From SAR86 cluster bacterium (GTDB taxonomy: Bacteria > Pseudomonadota > Gammaproteobacteria > Magnimaribacterales > D2472), in contig SHBF01000004.1 in assembly GCA_004212975.1 (NCBI GenBank), positions 1 through 44,458 of the forward strand: a stretch of 44,458 nucleotides of DNA, in the 5' to 3' direction. A model generated the notes under the pieces. That model made no database searches and had not been told where the DNA came from. It saw only the letters and a program-made list of their open reading frames with translations. The first letter of the stretch is position 1, and each line of letters starts with the position of its first letter. The position numbers and the translations under genes are program-made. Positions 29,429 to 39,064 of the stretch are shown here, in pieces.

Positions 29429-30289
29429 TTATGCAAAATCTACCATAAACGCTTTCAATTTTTTAAGTGCGCTGTTTTCAATTTGTCTAATTCTTTCAGC
29501 GGACACTTTATATTCATCGGCTAAATCATGAAGAGTAGCCTTTTCATCTGATAGGTATCTTCTATTAAGAATATCTTTGCTTCTATAATCAAGAGTTTTT
29601 AGTGCAGCAAGAAGCTCTTCTTTGTTTTCTTGTTCTGCTTGCTCAGATGCAACTATGATTTCAGGATCATATCTTTTATCTTCTAAATATTGAGAAGGAG
29701 ACATAATTTCATCATCGTCACCAGAGGGAACTGGTGAATCAAATGATGAATCATTTGAAGACAGTCTATTTTCCATGTGAAGTACATCTTTGACCTCAAC
29801 ATTTAGGTCAGATGCAATTTTTTCAGCTTCTTCTTTAGTCAGCCAATCTAGTGATTTCTTTTTGCTTCTAAGATTAAAGAATAGTTTTCTTTGCGCTTTA
29901 GTTGTAGCAATTTTTACTAATCTCCAGTTTTTAAGAATATATTCATGAATCTCAGCTTTAATCCAGTGAACTGCAAAAGAGACTAGTTTTACACCTCTAT
30001 GAGGATCATATTTATCTACAGCTTTTATTAAGCCAACATTACCCTCCTGAATAATATCTCCAAGTGGTAATCCATAACCTTGATATGATCTTGCAATATG
30101 AACCACAAATCTTAAGTGATGAATCACGAGCTGTCTTGCAGCATCTAAATCATCTTCCTCATATAATTTTAAAGCAAGTTCTTGCTCCTCTTCCTTAGTA
30201 AGAATAGGTATTGAATGAACAGACGAAAGATATGATTCAATATCTTTACCTGGACTATCTAGTTGTGAGGGTTGTAACTGTGTGCCCAT
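29429..30289 (-). CDS. rpoH: RNA polymerase sigma-32 factor
   Basis: HLRFVVHIARSYQGYGLPLGDIIQEGNVGLIKAVDKYDP, RpoH box QRKLFFNLR, C-terminal HTH. Confidence 0.96.
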   Translation of the reverse strand: MGTQLQPSQLDSPGKDIESYLSSVHSIPILTKEEEQELALKLYEEDDLDAARQLVIHHLRFVVHIARSYQGYGLPLGDIIQEGNVGLIKAVDKYDPHRGVKLVSFAVHWIKAEIHEYILKNWRLVKIATTKAQRKLFFNLRSKKKSLDWLTKEEAEKIASDLNVEVKDVLHMENRLSSNDSSFDSPVPSGDDDEIMSPSQYLEDKRYDPEIIVASEQAEQENKEELLAALKTLDYRSKDILNRRYLSDEKATLHDLADEYKVSAERIRQIENSALKKLKAFMVDFA

Positions 30290-30307
30290 AATATAAATAA
30301 AATTAAT

Positions 30308-30349
30308 AATTAATTATATCAATTAATTATGTATAATAGGAAATTATAC
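30308..30349. repeat. 10-bp direct repeat (AATTAATTAT x2, 13-bp period) followed by a 7-bp inverted repeat (GTATAAT-AGGAA-ATTATAC)
   Basis: 30308-30317 and 30321-30330 identical; 30331-30337 and 30343-30349 reverse complements, in the rpoH leader. Confidence 0.8.
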
Positions 30350-31165
30350 CAATTTTTTGAAAAAATCTCCTAAAACAGGTAAAAAATCACTTTTAATTGA
30401 ATTATTTCTAAAGGCTATAAAGAATGGATTTAGTATTGAGTCCTCCTTTGCATAGGCCAATTCCTCATAATCTCCAATTTTGATAACGCTTCCGCCCTTT
30501 TGGTTAAGGACTGCATGAGCAGCAGCTATATCCCATTCAGAAGTGGGACCAAATCTCGGGTAAATGTCAGCCTCATTATCTGCCAAACTACATAGTTTCA
30601 ATGAACTACCCTTCTCTATAATCTCATAGCCTATATTTTGTGACTCAATGTAATTAAGAAAAGCCTTATCTTTGTCACTTTTATGACTTTTGCTCATTAC
30701 AATTCTTAACTTATCATAAGAATCATTTTGTGAATGCACATCTTCAAAAATAGATCCATGCCAAATTTTTCCAGTTACAGGTGCGCCAACAATACCAAAT
30801 ACAACTTTCTTATTGTTAATCATTGCAATATTTACGGTAAATTCACCAGTTTTATTAATAAACTCTTTGGTTCCATCAAGAGGATCAACTAACCAATATG
30901 TTTGGTCTAGACTTTTTATTAGATCCTCACTAAAAGTTTCCTCTGAGATAATTGAGATATCCTTTGAAATTTTTTCTAATGAATTCAATATTATTTCATT
31001 AGATATTTTATCTGCTTTTGTTAAAGGAGAGCCGTCTGATTTTTCTTCTTGATCAAAGCTATCAGAATTATAAATCTGCATAATTTCATCAGAGGCAAAA
31101 TTAACGCATTCTATTAGTGCGTCTAAATGATTATCAAAAAAAATTTTACTTACCATTTTATTCAA
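30344..31165 (-). CDS. cysQ: 3'(2'),5'-bisphosphate nucleotidase
   Basis: DGSPLTKADKISNEII, WLVDPLDGTKEFINKTGEFTVNIAMI, TSEWDIAAAHAVL. Confidence 0.94.
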   Translation of the reverse strand: MNKMVSKIFFDNHLDALIECVNFASDEIMQIYNSDSFDQEEKSDGSPLTKADKISNEIILNSLEKISKDISIISEETFSEDLIKSLDQTYWLVDPLDGTKEFINKTGEFTVNIAMINNKKVVFGIVGAPVTGKIWHGSIFEDVHSQNDSYDKLRIVMSKSHKSDKDKAFLNYIESQNIGYEIIEKGSSLKLCSLADNEADIYPRFGPTSEWDIAAAHAVLNQKGGSVIKIGDYEELAYAKEDSILNPFFIAFRNNSIKSDFLPVLGDFFKKLV

Positions 31166-32289
31166 ATACTACAACTTTGGTTATCAAGATTTTTGTAATC
31201 AATTGCTTCAAGGATTTTATAATGAATGTCTGTATTATCCATCAATCCTTGAAATAGTTCTGCTCCAGGACCATAAGCATGCACTCCTACAGGAATCGAG
31301 GTATGTCCTCCAGTACCCCATTGAACAACAACTTTGTCATCGTCTTGCTTAAGAATTTGTAATCCTCCAGTTTCATGATCAGAAGTAACTATTAACAGTG
31401 TCTCGTTATCTTCATTTACAAAGTTAATCAAATCTCTAATGGTTAAATCAAAATCTTTAAACTCCTCTATCATTTCATTTGCATCGTTATCGTGTGCAGC
31501 CCAATCTATTTGACTACCTTCGGTCATTAAAAAGAACCTATTACACTGCTTGTTCAAATGATTTAACGCAAAATTTGTCATTTCTCTTTGAGTTGGTTTT
31601 TCATTTGATCGCTCAATGCCGTCATCATCAAAAAGACCAATAAGCTTTTTAGAATGATCAAAATTTAATTGCAGAGACTCTTTCTCTGTGAGAACGTAGT
31701 GTGTTTCATTAATTTTATTTAAATCAAAAAATTCTTTACCTCCTCCTAAAGCAATATCAATTGAGGAATCTATAAGCTGATTGGCTATATTTTTGTATTC
31801 ATATCTGCTATCAATGTGAGCATATAAAGCTGCAGGCGTCGCATGAGTAACTGAAGATGTTGCGACTATGCCCGAGGCATAACCCTTTTTATGAAGCATT
31901 TCTACAATGGTGTCTAATATTTTTTTGTCTGGATCCAATGACAAATATCTATTTTTTGTTTTATATCCAGTTGACCATGCTGTTGCTGCTGCTGCCGAAT
32001 CTGTATATGCATTGTTATAAGAATGGGTTAAAGAGGTACCAACATATGGGATTTGATCAATAAAAAGTCTATGGTCGAAGCCGCCAATTGCAATACGTGA
32101 CAAAGTTATCTGATTAGGTCCAACCCCATCCCCAATAGCAAGAATTATATTTTTGGCTTTTAAGTTATTAGGAAAATCTTTAATTTCAATAAATTCTGTT
32201 TTTTTTGTGCCAATTGAAATCGATTCAGTCTTCTTAGATGTATCACATGATGAAATTACTAAAACTATTAAAAGAAAAATATATTTCAT
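31162..32289 (-). CDS. Alkaline phosphatase (PhoA family), lipoprotein-like
   Basis: ILAIGDGVGPNQ, TDSAAAATAWSTGYKT, TSDHETGGL, HTSIPVGVHAYGP; N-terminal LVISSC lipobox-like. Confidence 0.93.
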   Translation of the reverse strand: MKYIFLLIVLVISSCDTSKKTESISIGTKKTEFIEIKDFPNNLKAKNIILAIGDGVGPNQITLSRIAIGGFDHRLFIDQIPYVGTSLTHSYNNAYTDSAAAATAWSTGYKTKNRYLSLDPDKKILDTIVEMLHKKGYASGIVATSSVTHATPAALYAHIDSRYEYKNIANQLIDSSIDIALGGGKEFFDLNKINETHYVLTEKESLQLNFDHSKKLIGLFDDDGIERSNEKPTQREMTNFALNHLNKQCNRFFLMTEGSQIDWAAHDNDANEMIEEFKDFDLTIRDLINFVNEDNETLLIVTSDHETGGLQILKQDDDKVVVQWGTGGHTSIPVGVHAYGPGAELFQGLMDNTDIHYKILEAIDYKNLDNQSCSI

Positions 32290-32295
32290 TAAGTT

Positions 32296-33132
32296 TTAAT
32301 CAAGAGCCTTCATTCTTTGTTTTATTCTATCGCTTTGTTCTGGAAAACAACTCCAACAATGATTATATATTGCCTCTTCCCACTCACCATACATTGGATT
32401 AATAATCATGAACCATTTTTCTCCCCACATGTTTGCGTATTTATCTATTAAATCCTTTCTGCTTTTTACACTTGAAGCGGTCTCTTTGAGCGGTATAAAG
32501 TCATCTAGTTGATCGCCAAAAATTTGAATGACACGAAAATCTTTCTTAATTAAATCTCTTCTACTTGTCTTATCTGAAGTCCAGCCTTTTTCATTTTTCA
32601 TAAGAAGAACATCAATATCATTATCAAATGGCAATCCCAATGCTTTTATATTATTACGAGTGTATTCCTCTAAATCATGAGTTCTATTTGTTACATAAAA
32701 GATTTTAATTCCTCTGTCATTAGCATAACTAAGATAGTCTTTTACTCCAGGTAAGGCACCAGCTGTCTCCTCAGACACCCATTCTTTCCAGCCAATGGGA
32801 TAACTTGTTCCATTTTTAATGCTTCTTACCTGATGTTCTGAATTATCAAGAACAGTTTCATCGATATCAAGAATGATTGCTGGTGGCAAACTTTGATAAT
32901 TATCACTTTGATCTAAGACAGCTGTCCAAGATTTATCTTCTAAAGCCTTATCTATATTTTTTTGTGCAGAAGAATATACTTGTAAAGTATTTGCTTTAAA
33001 TTCAGCGGATGTTCGTTTAAACAAAACTGCAAGAAGAGATTGTGACTGATAAGAATTATCTATTTCACTTGCAAGTGGAGCGTTGTTGAAAAAAATTATG
33101 CCGTATAAAAATATATGTCTTAATGATTTCAT
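32296..33132 (-). CDS. Class C acid phosphatase / 5'-nucleotidase, lipoprotein e(P4)-like HAD protein
   Basis: AIILDIDETVLDNS (HAD motif I), YVTNRTHDLEEYTRNN, QIFGDQLDDF. Confidence 0.92.
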   Translation of the reverse strand: MKSLRHIFLYGIIFFNNAPLASEIDNSYQSQSLLAVLFKRTSAEFKANTLQVYSSAQKNIDKALEDKSWTAVLDQSDNYQSLPPAIILDIDETVLDNSEHQVRSIKNGTSYPIGWKEWVSEETAGALPGVKDYLSYANDRGIKIFYVTNRTHDLEEYTRNNIKALGLPFDNDIDVLLMKNEKGWTSDKTSRRDLIKKDFRVIQIFGDQLDDFIPLKETASSVKSRKDLIDKYANMWGEKWFMIINPMYGEWEEAIYNHCWSCFPEQSDRIKQRMKALD

Positions 33133-33140
33133 AGTACAAG

Positions 33141-33154
33141 AGCATTATAATGCT
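33141..33154. promoter_or_regulatory. 14-bp perfect palindrome AGCATTATAATGCT in a 51-bp divergent intergenic region; possible operator/promoter
   Basis: Exact self-complementary sequence; core ATTATAAT recurs at 33158-33165. Confidence 0.45.
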
Positions 33155-33183
33155 AAGATTATAATTAGTAACAAAAATTATTT

Positions 33184-33345
33184 ATGGATAATAGATTAAT
33201 AGAAAATTTAGAAAAATTAAAAAAAATGCTTGTTCTTTTGAGTAAAGAAAGAAAGGTTGTCTTGTCTCATCATAAAACTTTTGAGCATGTTGAAAAAATG
33301 AGATCAATTGTTAATGAATCTATAGAAATGGCGAATAAATCATGA
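33184..33345 (+). CDS. Small ORF, 53 aa, unknown function, overlapping the downstream enoyl-CoA hydratase by ATGA (not in the ORF track)
   Basis: Translation MDNRLIENLEKLKKMLVLLSKERKVVLSHHKTFEHVEKMRSIVNESIEMANKS; stop TGA 33343-33345 overlaps ATG at 33342. Confidence 0.6.
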   Translation: MDNRLIENLEKLKKMLVLLSKERKVVLSHHKTFEHVEKMRSIVNESIEMANKS

Positions 33346-34208
33346 CAAATAAAAAATTTAAATGCTTTGACCTCAATGTATCAGACAATATAGCAAATCT
33401 AGTTTTGTCTAGGCCTAACGAACTTAACACAATGTCGAGAGATTTTTGGGTAGAGCTTGGGAGCATACTAGAAGAAATAAATAGAAATTCTGATATAAGA
33501 GTTGTTGTTATGTCATCCACAGGTAAACATTTTTGTGCCGGAATGGACTTGGGTGCTTTTTCAAATGGAGTTGAGGATATTCCAGATGATAAAAAACCCG
33601 ATAGTGCAAGAATCGGTGAAGCTTTGTATAGAGTTGCAAAGGAACTTCAAGGATATATTAGTAATTTAGAAAAAATTAGAGTTCCTGTTATTGCTGCTAT
33701 CCAGGGTGGCTGTATTGGGGGCGCTGTAGATATGGTTACAGCATGTGACATCAGGCTTGCATCAAAAGAAGCTTTTTTCTGTATACAAGAAATTAATATA
33801 GGTATGGCAGCTGATGTAGGAACTCTTCAAAGACTTCCAAAAATTATTCCTGATTCTAAAATGAGAGAAATGGCATATACAGGTAGAAGAATGTATGCGG
33901 ATGAGGCAAAAGAGTCTGGCTTAATAAGTGATATGTATGAAACTCAAGAAGAAATGCTTGAGGGTGCTAATAAGTTAGCAAAAGAAATAGCTTCAAAATC
34001 TCCAGTAGCGATATATGGACTTAAAGCAGTAATGAATTACTCAAGAGACCACAGTGTAAGTGACGGTCTTGAATACAATGCTTTGTGGAGCGGAGCAATG
34101 CTAAGTCAAAAAGATATGACTGAAGCTATAACTGCTAACATGGAAAAAAGAGATGCATCGTTCGATGATATGGTCGATGTTAAAAAGTTTAACGAATCGG
34201 GCTCTTAA
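33342..34208 (+). CDS. Enoyl-CoA hydratase/isomerase family protein
   Basis: HFCAGMDLGAF, AAIQGGCIGGAVDMVTACDIRLAS. Confidence 0.94.
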   Translation: MTNKKFKCFDLNVSDNIANLVLSRPNELNTMSRDFWVELGSILEEINRNSDIRVVVMSSTGKHFCAGMDLGAFSNGVEDIPDDKKPDSARIGEALYRVAKELQGYISNLEKIRVPVIAAIQGGCIGGAVDMVTACDIRLASKEAFFCIQEINIGMAADVGTLQRLPKIIPDSKMREMAYTGRRMYADEAKESGLISDMYETQEEMLEGANKLAKEIASKSPVAIYGLKAVMNYSRDHSVSDGLEYNALWSGAMLSQKDMTEAITANMEKRDASFDDMVDVKKFNESGS

Positions 34209-34975
34209 GATTTTCTGAGAAATACAGGAACAGTTGCTGTAGATTCAGCTTTTGAGTACTTATATCCATCCACATCAAACCCAGATAAATCTTCAAAATT
34301 AGTCACCTTATTTTGAATTATCCATCTAGCCATTAGGCCTCTAGCTTTCTTTGCATAGAAACTGATGATTTTATAGTTACCGTTCTTATAATCTTTAAAT
34401 GTTGGAGTAACAACATTAATATCTTCAGGTAATTTTCCTAAAACTGTAAAGTACTCTTTTGAGGCTAGATTAATTAAGAGATCAGACCTTTGGTCTTTCA
34501 ATTCATTTAAAACATTTTTTTGAACCTTATCACCCCAAAATTCATAGAGATTCTTTCCTTCTGAAGTTTCTAATTTTGTTCCCATCTCAAGTCTATAGGG
34601 CTTCATTAAATCCAATGGTCTCAATATTCCATATAAGCCAGATAAAATCCTTATGTGTTTTTGAGCAAATTTCATTTCAGCATTATTTAAATCTTCAGCT
34701 TGAAGTCCTTGGTATACGTCTCCTTTAAAAACAAGCATTGAAGGCTTCGAATCAGCAGATACTTTTTTTGCTGGAGACCATGATTGGTATCTATCGAAGT
34801 TCAGTGTGGCAAGTTTATCGCTTAACCCCATTAAAGTTGCAATATCTTTTGGTTCTTTTGTTTTTAAGTTGTTAATGAGTTTTGAGGATTGACTCAAAAA
34901 TGCAGGTACAGAATGATCATGGTTTGATTCAAATTCATAATCAAGTGTTTTTGCTGGAGAAAGTACTATAATCAT
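34205..34975 (-). CDS. yaaA: YaaA family peroxide stress protein
   Basis: MIIVLSPAKTLDYE, FKGDVYQGL, RILSGLYGILRPLDLMKPYRLEMGTKL, NLASKEYF. Confidence 0.95.
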   Translation of the reverse strand: MIIVLSPAKTLDYEFESNHDHSVPAFLSQSSKLINNLKTKEPKDIATLMGLSDKLATLNFDRYQSWSPAKKVSADSKPSMLVFKGDVYQGLQAEDLNNAEMKFAQKHIRILSGLYGILRPLDLMKPYRLEMGTKLETSEGKNLYEFWGDKVQKNVLNELKDQRSDLLINLASKEYFTVLGKLPEDINVVTPTFKDYKNGNYKIISFYAKKARGLMARWIIQNKVTNFEDLSGFDVDGYKYSKAESTATVPVFLRKS

Positions 34976-35011
34976 GGCTGTATTTTAACCAATAGTTAAA
35001 GACATACAATA

Positions 35012-35482
35012 ATGTATTTAGAAAAAGGCATAAATATTTTAGGAAAATTCATATCTTTGATGATTCCAGTAATGACAATATTAATGATAGTGATAATAGT
35101 AGCAAGATATTTCTTTGGTATTGGGCTTACAGGACTTCAGGAATTAGTAATGTATCTTCATGCATTCATATTTCTTGGTTGTGCTGGATATGTTCTATAC
35201 AAAGATGAGCACGTTAGAGTAGATATTTTTTATAGAGGCTCATCTAATTCATATAAAAATAATGTTAACTTTATATTAAGCCTTTTCTTCCTGTTACCAG
35301 TTTGTTTTGTTATTGGTTTTTATTCTATTGAGCTAATTGAGATGTCTTGGAAAATTAGAGAGGTTTCAACCGAGGCTGGTGGTCTTAATTATGTTTACAT
35401 TCAAAAAACATTAATCATTCTTTTCCCACTTACTATGATTTTAACTTTCGCATATCAACTGATTCATAAAAAATGGAAATAG
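35012..35482 (+). CDS. TRAP transporter small permease (DctQ)
   Basis: Four TMs, LQELVMYLHAFIFLGCAGYVLYKDEHVRVDIFY. Confidence 0.92.
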   Translation: MYLEKGINILGKFISLMIPVMTILMIVIIVARYFFGIGLTGLQELVMYLHAFIFLGCAGYVLYKDEHVRVDIFYRGSSNSYKNNVNFILSLFFLLPVCFVIGFYSIELIEMSWKIREVSTEAGGLNYVYIQKTLIILFPLTMILTFAYQLIHKKWK

Positions 35483-36810
35483 TCCCTCTTCTGTTACTGA
35501 TGATAATTTGTGTTGCTTTACTGGTAGGTTTTCCAGTGGCATTTACTCTGGCGGGTGTATCAATAATATTTGCATTGATTTGCATTCCCTTAGGAATTTT
35601 TGATCCAACTATTTTTAAAAGTATTCCAATTAGAATTTTTGGAATTATGAATAATGTAACATTGCTTGCAGTTCCTCTATTTATTTTTATGGGAACTATT
35701 CTTGAAAAATCTGGTATTGCTGCAAAGATGCTTGAAAATATGGCGAAGGCTTTTAGAGGTATAAAAGGTGGATTGTCTATATCGATAATTATTGTTGGCG
35801 CTTTACTTGCAGCAAGTACAGGGATTGTAGGTGCGACTGTAGTAACTATGGGTCTAATGTCCCTCCCAATTCTAATAAATCAAGGATACGATAAAAGCTT
35901 CTCAGCTGGGTTGGTTGCATCCACTGGGACTCTTGGACAAATAATTCCACCATCCATAGCCTTGGTTTTGCTTGGTGATGTTATGTCAAATGCATATCAA
36001 AGAGCTCAAAATGACATGGGTATATTTTCCCAACAAACCGTAACTGTTGGAGATTTGTTTATAGGTGCTATTATTCCTGGAATTCTGATATGTATTGGGT
36101 ATCTTATTTATACACTTTATAAAAATAGCAACAATTTAGATTTAAAAGATACTTCAACAGAATTTGCTATAGATAAAGTTGAATTATTTAAGACGCTAGC
36201 GCTCCCAATAATCTTAATTTTTTTAGTTTTAGGCTCTATATTTGCAGGTATTGCAACGCCTACAGAGGCGGCTGCAATTGGAGCATTTGGTGCTTTATTG
36301 ATTGCATTAATAAATAGAAAAGTCAATTTACATTTCTTAAAAGAGACTTCTGAGAAAACTGCAATTGTTTCAACAATGATTTTTACAATTCTTATTGGTG
36401 CATCAATTTTTTCACTAATATTTAGAGGAGTCGGAGGTGATGAGTTAATTGACCTAATTTTTAATTCTCTCCCTGGAGGAACATTTACTGCTCTAATATT
36501 TGTCTTAGTTATTATTTTTTTTCTTGGTTTTATTTTAGATTTTATTGAGATTTGTTACGTAATAGTGCCACTTGTAGCTCCACCTCTTTTGATGATGGGC
36601 TTTGATCCTGTATGGCTTGCTATTTTATTTGCAATAAACTTACAAACATCATTTTTAACTCCACCATTTGGATTTTCGCTTTTTTACTTGAGAGGCGTTG
36701 CAGATGAGAGCATACAAACTAAAGAAATTTATAAAGGTGTTATTCCCTTTATATTAATTCAAATTATTATTCTTTTTGCAGTTATGCTATTCCCAATTCT
36801 AGTAATATAA
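35473..36810 (+). CDS. TRAP transporter large permease (DctM)
   Basis: VGFPVAFTLAGVS, VPLFIFMGTILEKSGIA, STGTLGQIIPPSIALVLLGD, IATPTEAAAIGAFGALL. Confidence 0.95.
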   Translation: MEIVPLLLLMIICVALLVGFPVAFTLAGVSIIFALICIPLGIFDPTIFKSIPIRIFGIMNNVTLLAVPLFIFMGTILEKSGIAAKMLENMAKAFRGIKGGLSISIIIVGALLAASTGIVGATVVTMGLMSLPILINQGYDKSFSAGLVASTGTLGQIIPPSIALVLLGDVMSNAYQRAQNDMGIFSQQTVTVGDLFIGAIIPGILICIGYLIYTLYKNSNNLDLKDTSTEFAIDKVELFKTLALPIILIFLVLGSIFAGIATPTEAAAIGAFGALLIALINRKVNLHFLKETSEKTAIVSTMIFTILIGASIFSLIFRGVGGDELIDLIFNSLPGGTFTALIFVLVIIFFLGFILDFIEICYVIVPLVAPPLLMMGFDPVWLAILFAINLQTSFLTPPFGFSLFYLRGVADESIQTKEIYKGVIPFILIQIIILFAVMLFPILVI

Positions 36811-36816
36811 GAGTTA

Positions 36817-37587
36817 ATGAACAAAAAATTCCTAATCATATCTACTTTCTTTATCTTAATTGGCTGCTCAGATAGTTTTGTTGAATTAGAAGACAGAGTC
36901 AAAATTCATGCAGAAAAGAATGGTATTAAGAAGTCTTATTTTCAAGTTAAAAAAGAAGCTCTATATATTCAACAATGGAGCAAAGACGATACATTCATTG
37001 ATGAAATTAATGAATTTAAAAGATTAGATAAAGAAAATTTTCCTGAAAAAGGCAAAATTCTATTTACAGGTAGTTCAAGCATAAGGTTTTGGTATACGTT
37101 AAAAGAAGATATGGAACCACTTGAAGTCTTAAATCGTGGTTTTGGAGGAGCACAAATTTCTCATGTTATTTATCATTTTGAAGAAATTATTAAGCCATAC
37201 AAACCAAAGGCTATTGTTTTTTTCTGTGGGACAAATGATTTAACTGCCCTAAAAACTCCAAAAGAAACTATGGGTGATTTCAAAATATTCTTAAGTCTTG
37301 TTAGGAATGAGTTTGGAAATATTAAAGTTTACGTAATAGGTATAAAGCCATCTGTTGACAGACTTTATCTTGATAAAGAAGAAAGGATTTTTAATAGTTC
37401 GATTAAGCTACTTGCAAGTCAAGATGCTTACTTAGAGTATATTGATGTTTGGGACTCTATGCTAAGTGAGGATGGTTCTAGAATGCCAGAATTGTTCATT
37501 GAGGATGGCCTTCATATGAATAAAAAAGGATATGAAGTTTGGACAAAGCAAGTAAGGAAAAGTCTTTCAAAAGATTTTAATATTTAG
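36817..37587 (+). CDS. SGNH/GDSL-family hydrolase-like lipoprotein
   Basis: N-terminal ILIGCS lipobox; FTGSSSIRFW, NRGFGGAQISHV, CGTNDL, EDGLHMNKKGYEVW blocks. Confidence 0.87.
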   Translation: MNKKFLIISTFFILIGCSDSFVELEDRVKIHAEKNGIKKSYFQVKKEALYIQQWSKDDTFIDEINEFKRLDKENFPEKGKILFTGSSSIRFWYTLKEDMEPLEVLNRGFGGAQISHVIYHFEEIIKPYKPKAIVFFCGTNDLTALKTPKETMGDFKIFLSLVRNEFGNIKVYVIGIKPSVDRLYLDKEERIFNSSIKLLASQDAYLEYIDVWDSMLSEDGSRMPELFIEDGLHMNKKGYEVWTKQVRKSLSKDFNI

Positions 37588-38015
37588 CTAAACAAAGGGT
37601 TTTTACCCCACTTGTTCTCATCTTTTTTTCCCGGAAGTATGCATAAGATTGAAATTATTAGTAATCCAATAATTATTAGATATGAAAGTTGCCACCAACC
37701 AGAAATACCTATATCTTGAAGTCTTCTTGATGTTACTGATATTGAAGGACATAAAATAATTACATTAAAAATCAAGGTCAATGGTCCAATTGGATTTTGC
37801 ACACTCTCCCATTCTTTATCTCTCATCTCGATTCCGTATGTTAATAAAGTTGGATAACTTTCGATTGATAAAAATAGCATGGTCTCAAAAAAAGAAATCA
37901 AAAAGCTTACAATAAATACAGCCAAGCAAAAATACCAAAATTCGCTTCTACAAGCTCTTTCGCTGAAATTATTCCAGTTGCTAAAAACGGAAACGCATGC
38001 ATCTTTTATATTCAT
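37584..38015 (-). CDS. DUF805 family membrane protein
   Basis: NNFSERACRSEFWYFCLAVFI, VTSRRLQDIGISGWWQL, PGKKDENKWGKNP. Confidence 0.92.
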   Translation of the reverse strand: MNIKDACVSVFSNWNNFSERACRSEFWYFCLAVFIVSFLISFFETMLFLSIESYPTLLTYGIEMRDKEWESVQNPIGPLTLIFNVIILCPSISVTSRRLQDIGISGWWQLSYLIIIGLLIISILCILPGKKDENKWGKNPLFS

Positions 38016-38067
38016 AAGAAAATAATAATTTGTGTGTATGATATTAGACAGTGAAGAAGTATAAAAA

Positions 38068-39045
38068 TTATTTACGTATTTCTATAAGATCTGCATTATT
38101 CTTTTGAAGAACTCTCTCTGCTCTGTAACTAGATCGAACCATTGGTCCTGAAACAACCTCAAGAAATCCTTTTTTAAGTCCTATCTCTCTATATTTCTCG
38201 AACTTTTCTGGTGTAACCCATCTTTCAATTGGGTGATGGTTCATGGTTGGTCTTAAGTATTGTCCAATAGTAAGAATATCAACTTTGTTATCAATAAGAT
38301 CATCCATAGTCTGATCTATTTCTTTGTCCGTCTCGCCAAGGCCTAGAATAATACTTGTTTTTGTTAAAACCATTGGATTAATGCGTTTTGATTCTGCAAG
38401 AACATTTAAGGTTTGTTGATATCCTGCTCTTATATCTCTTACTTGATGGGTTAACCTTTCTACAGTTTCAATGTTTTGAGCAAACACTTCCAATCCACAA
38501 TTAACAAGAGTTTTAATTGAGGATGACAGTCCTTTAAAATCAGGAGTTAGGGCTTCAACAGCTGTATCAGGATTTAATTCTTTGATGAATTTTACAGTAT
38601 TTGCAAAATGCTGTGCGCCACCGTCAGGAAGATCATCCCTATTTACAGATGTGAGTACCACATACTTTAGCATCATAGCCTCTACTGCTTTTGCTATGTT
38701 TATTGGTTCGTCCTTATCAAGCCATCCATTGGGATTGCCAGTATCCACTGAACAAAACTTACAGGCTCTTGTACAGACTGATCCCATAAGCATAAAAGTA
38801 GCTGTTCCAGCAGACCAACACTCGCTGATATTTGGACAATGAGCCTCTTCGCAAACTGTATATAGTTGTTTGCTGTGTACTTGTTCTTTCACCTTATGAA
38901 AATTAGGATTGAATTCAGCTTTAACTTTCAGCCAGCTCGGTTTCTTAGGTGAGGGAATATCAGAGTACTTATTGAGCTTTTGACCATTTCTTATAGCCTT
39001 AATACCATCTCTGTTAATGGTTTTTGTAGTTGTTATGATTTCCAC
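38068..39045 (-). CDS. lipA: Lipoyl synthase (radical SAM)
   Basis: [53 protein letters not shown]4CX5C and radical SAM CX3CX2C. Confidence 0.97.
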   Translation of the reverse strand: MEIITTTKTINRDGIKAIRNGQKLNKYSDIPSPKKPSWLKVKAEFNPNFHKVKEQVHSKQLYTVCEEAHCPNISECWSAGTATFMLMGSVCTRACKFCSVDTGNPNGWLDKDEPINIAKAVEAMMLKYVVLTSVNRDDLPDGGAQHFANTVKFIKELNPDTAVEALTPDFKGLSSSIKTLVNCGLEVFAQNIETVERLTHQVRDIRAGYQQTLNVLAESKRINPMVLTKTSIILGLGETDKEIDQTMDDLIDNKVDILTIGQYLRPTMNHHPIERWVTPEKFEKYREIGLKKGFLEVVSGPMVRSSYRAERVLQKNNADLIEIRK

Positions 39046-39064
39046 AAACTTTTGTTATTTAATG

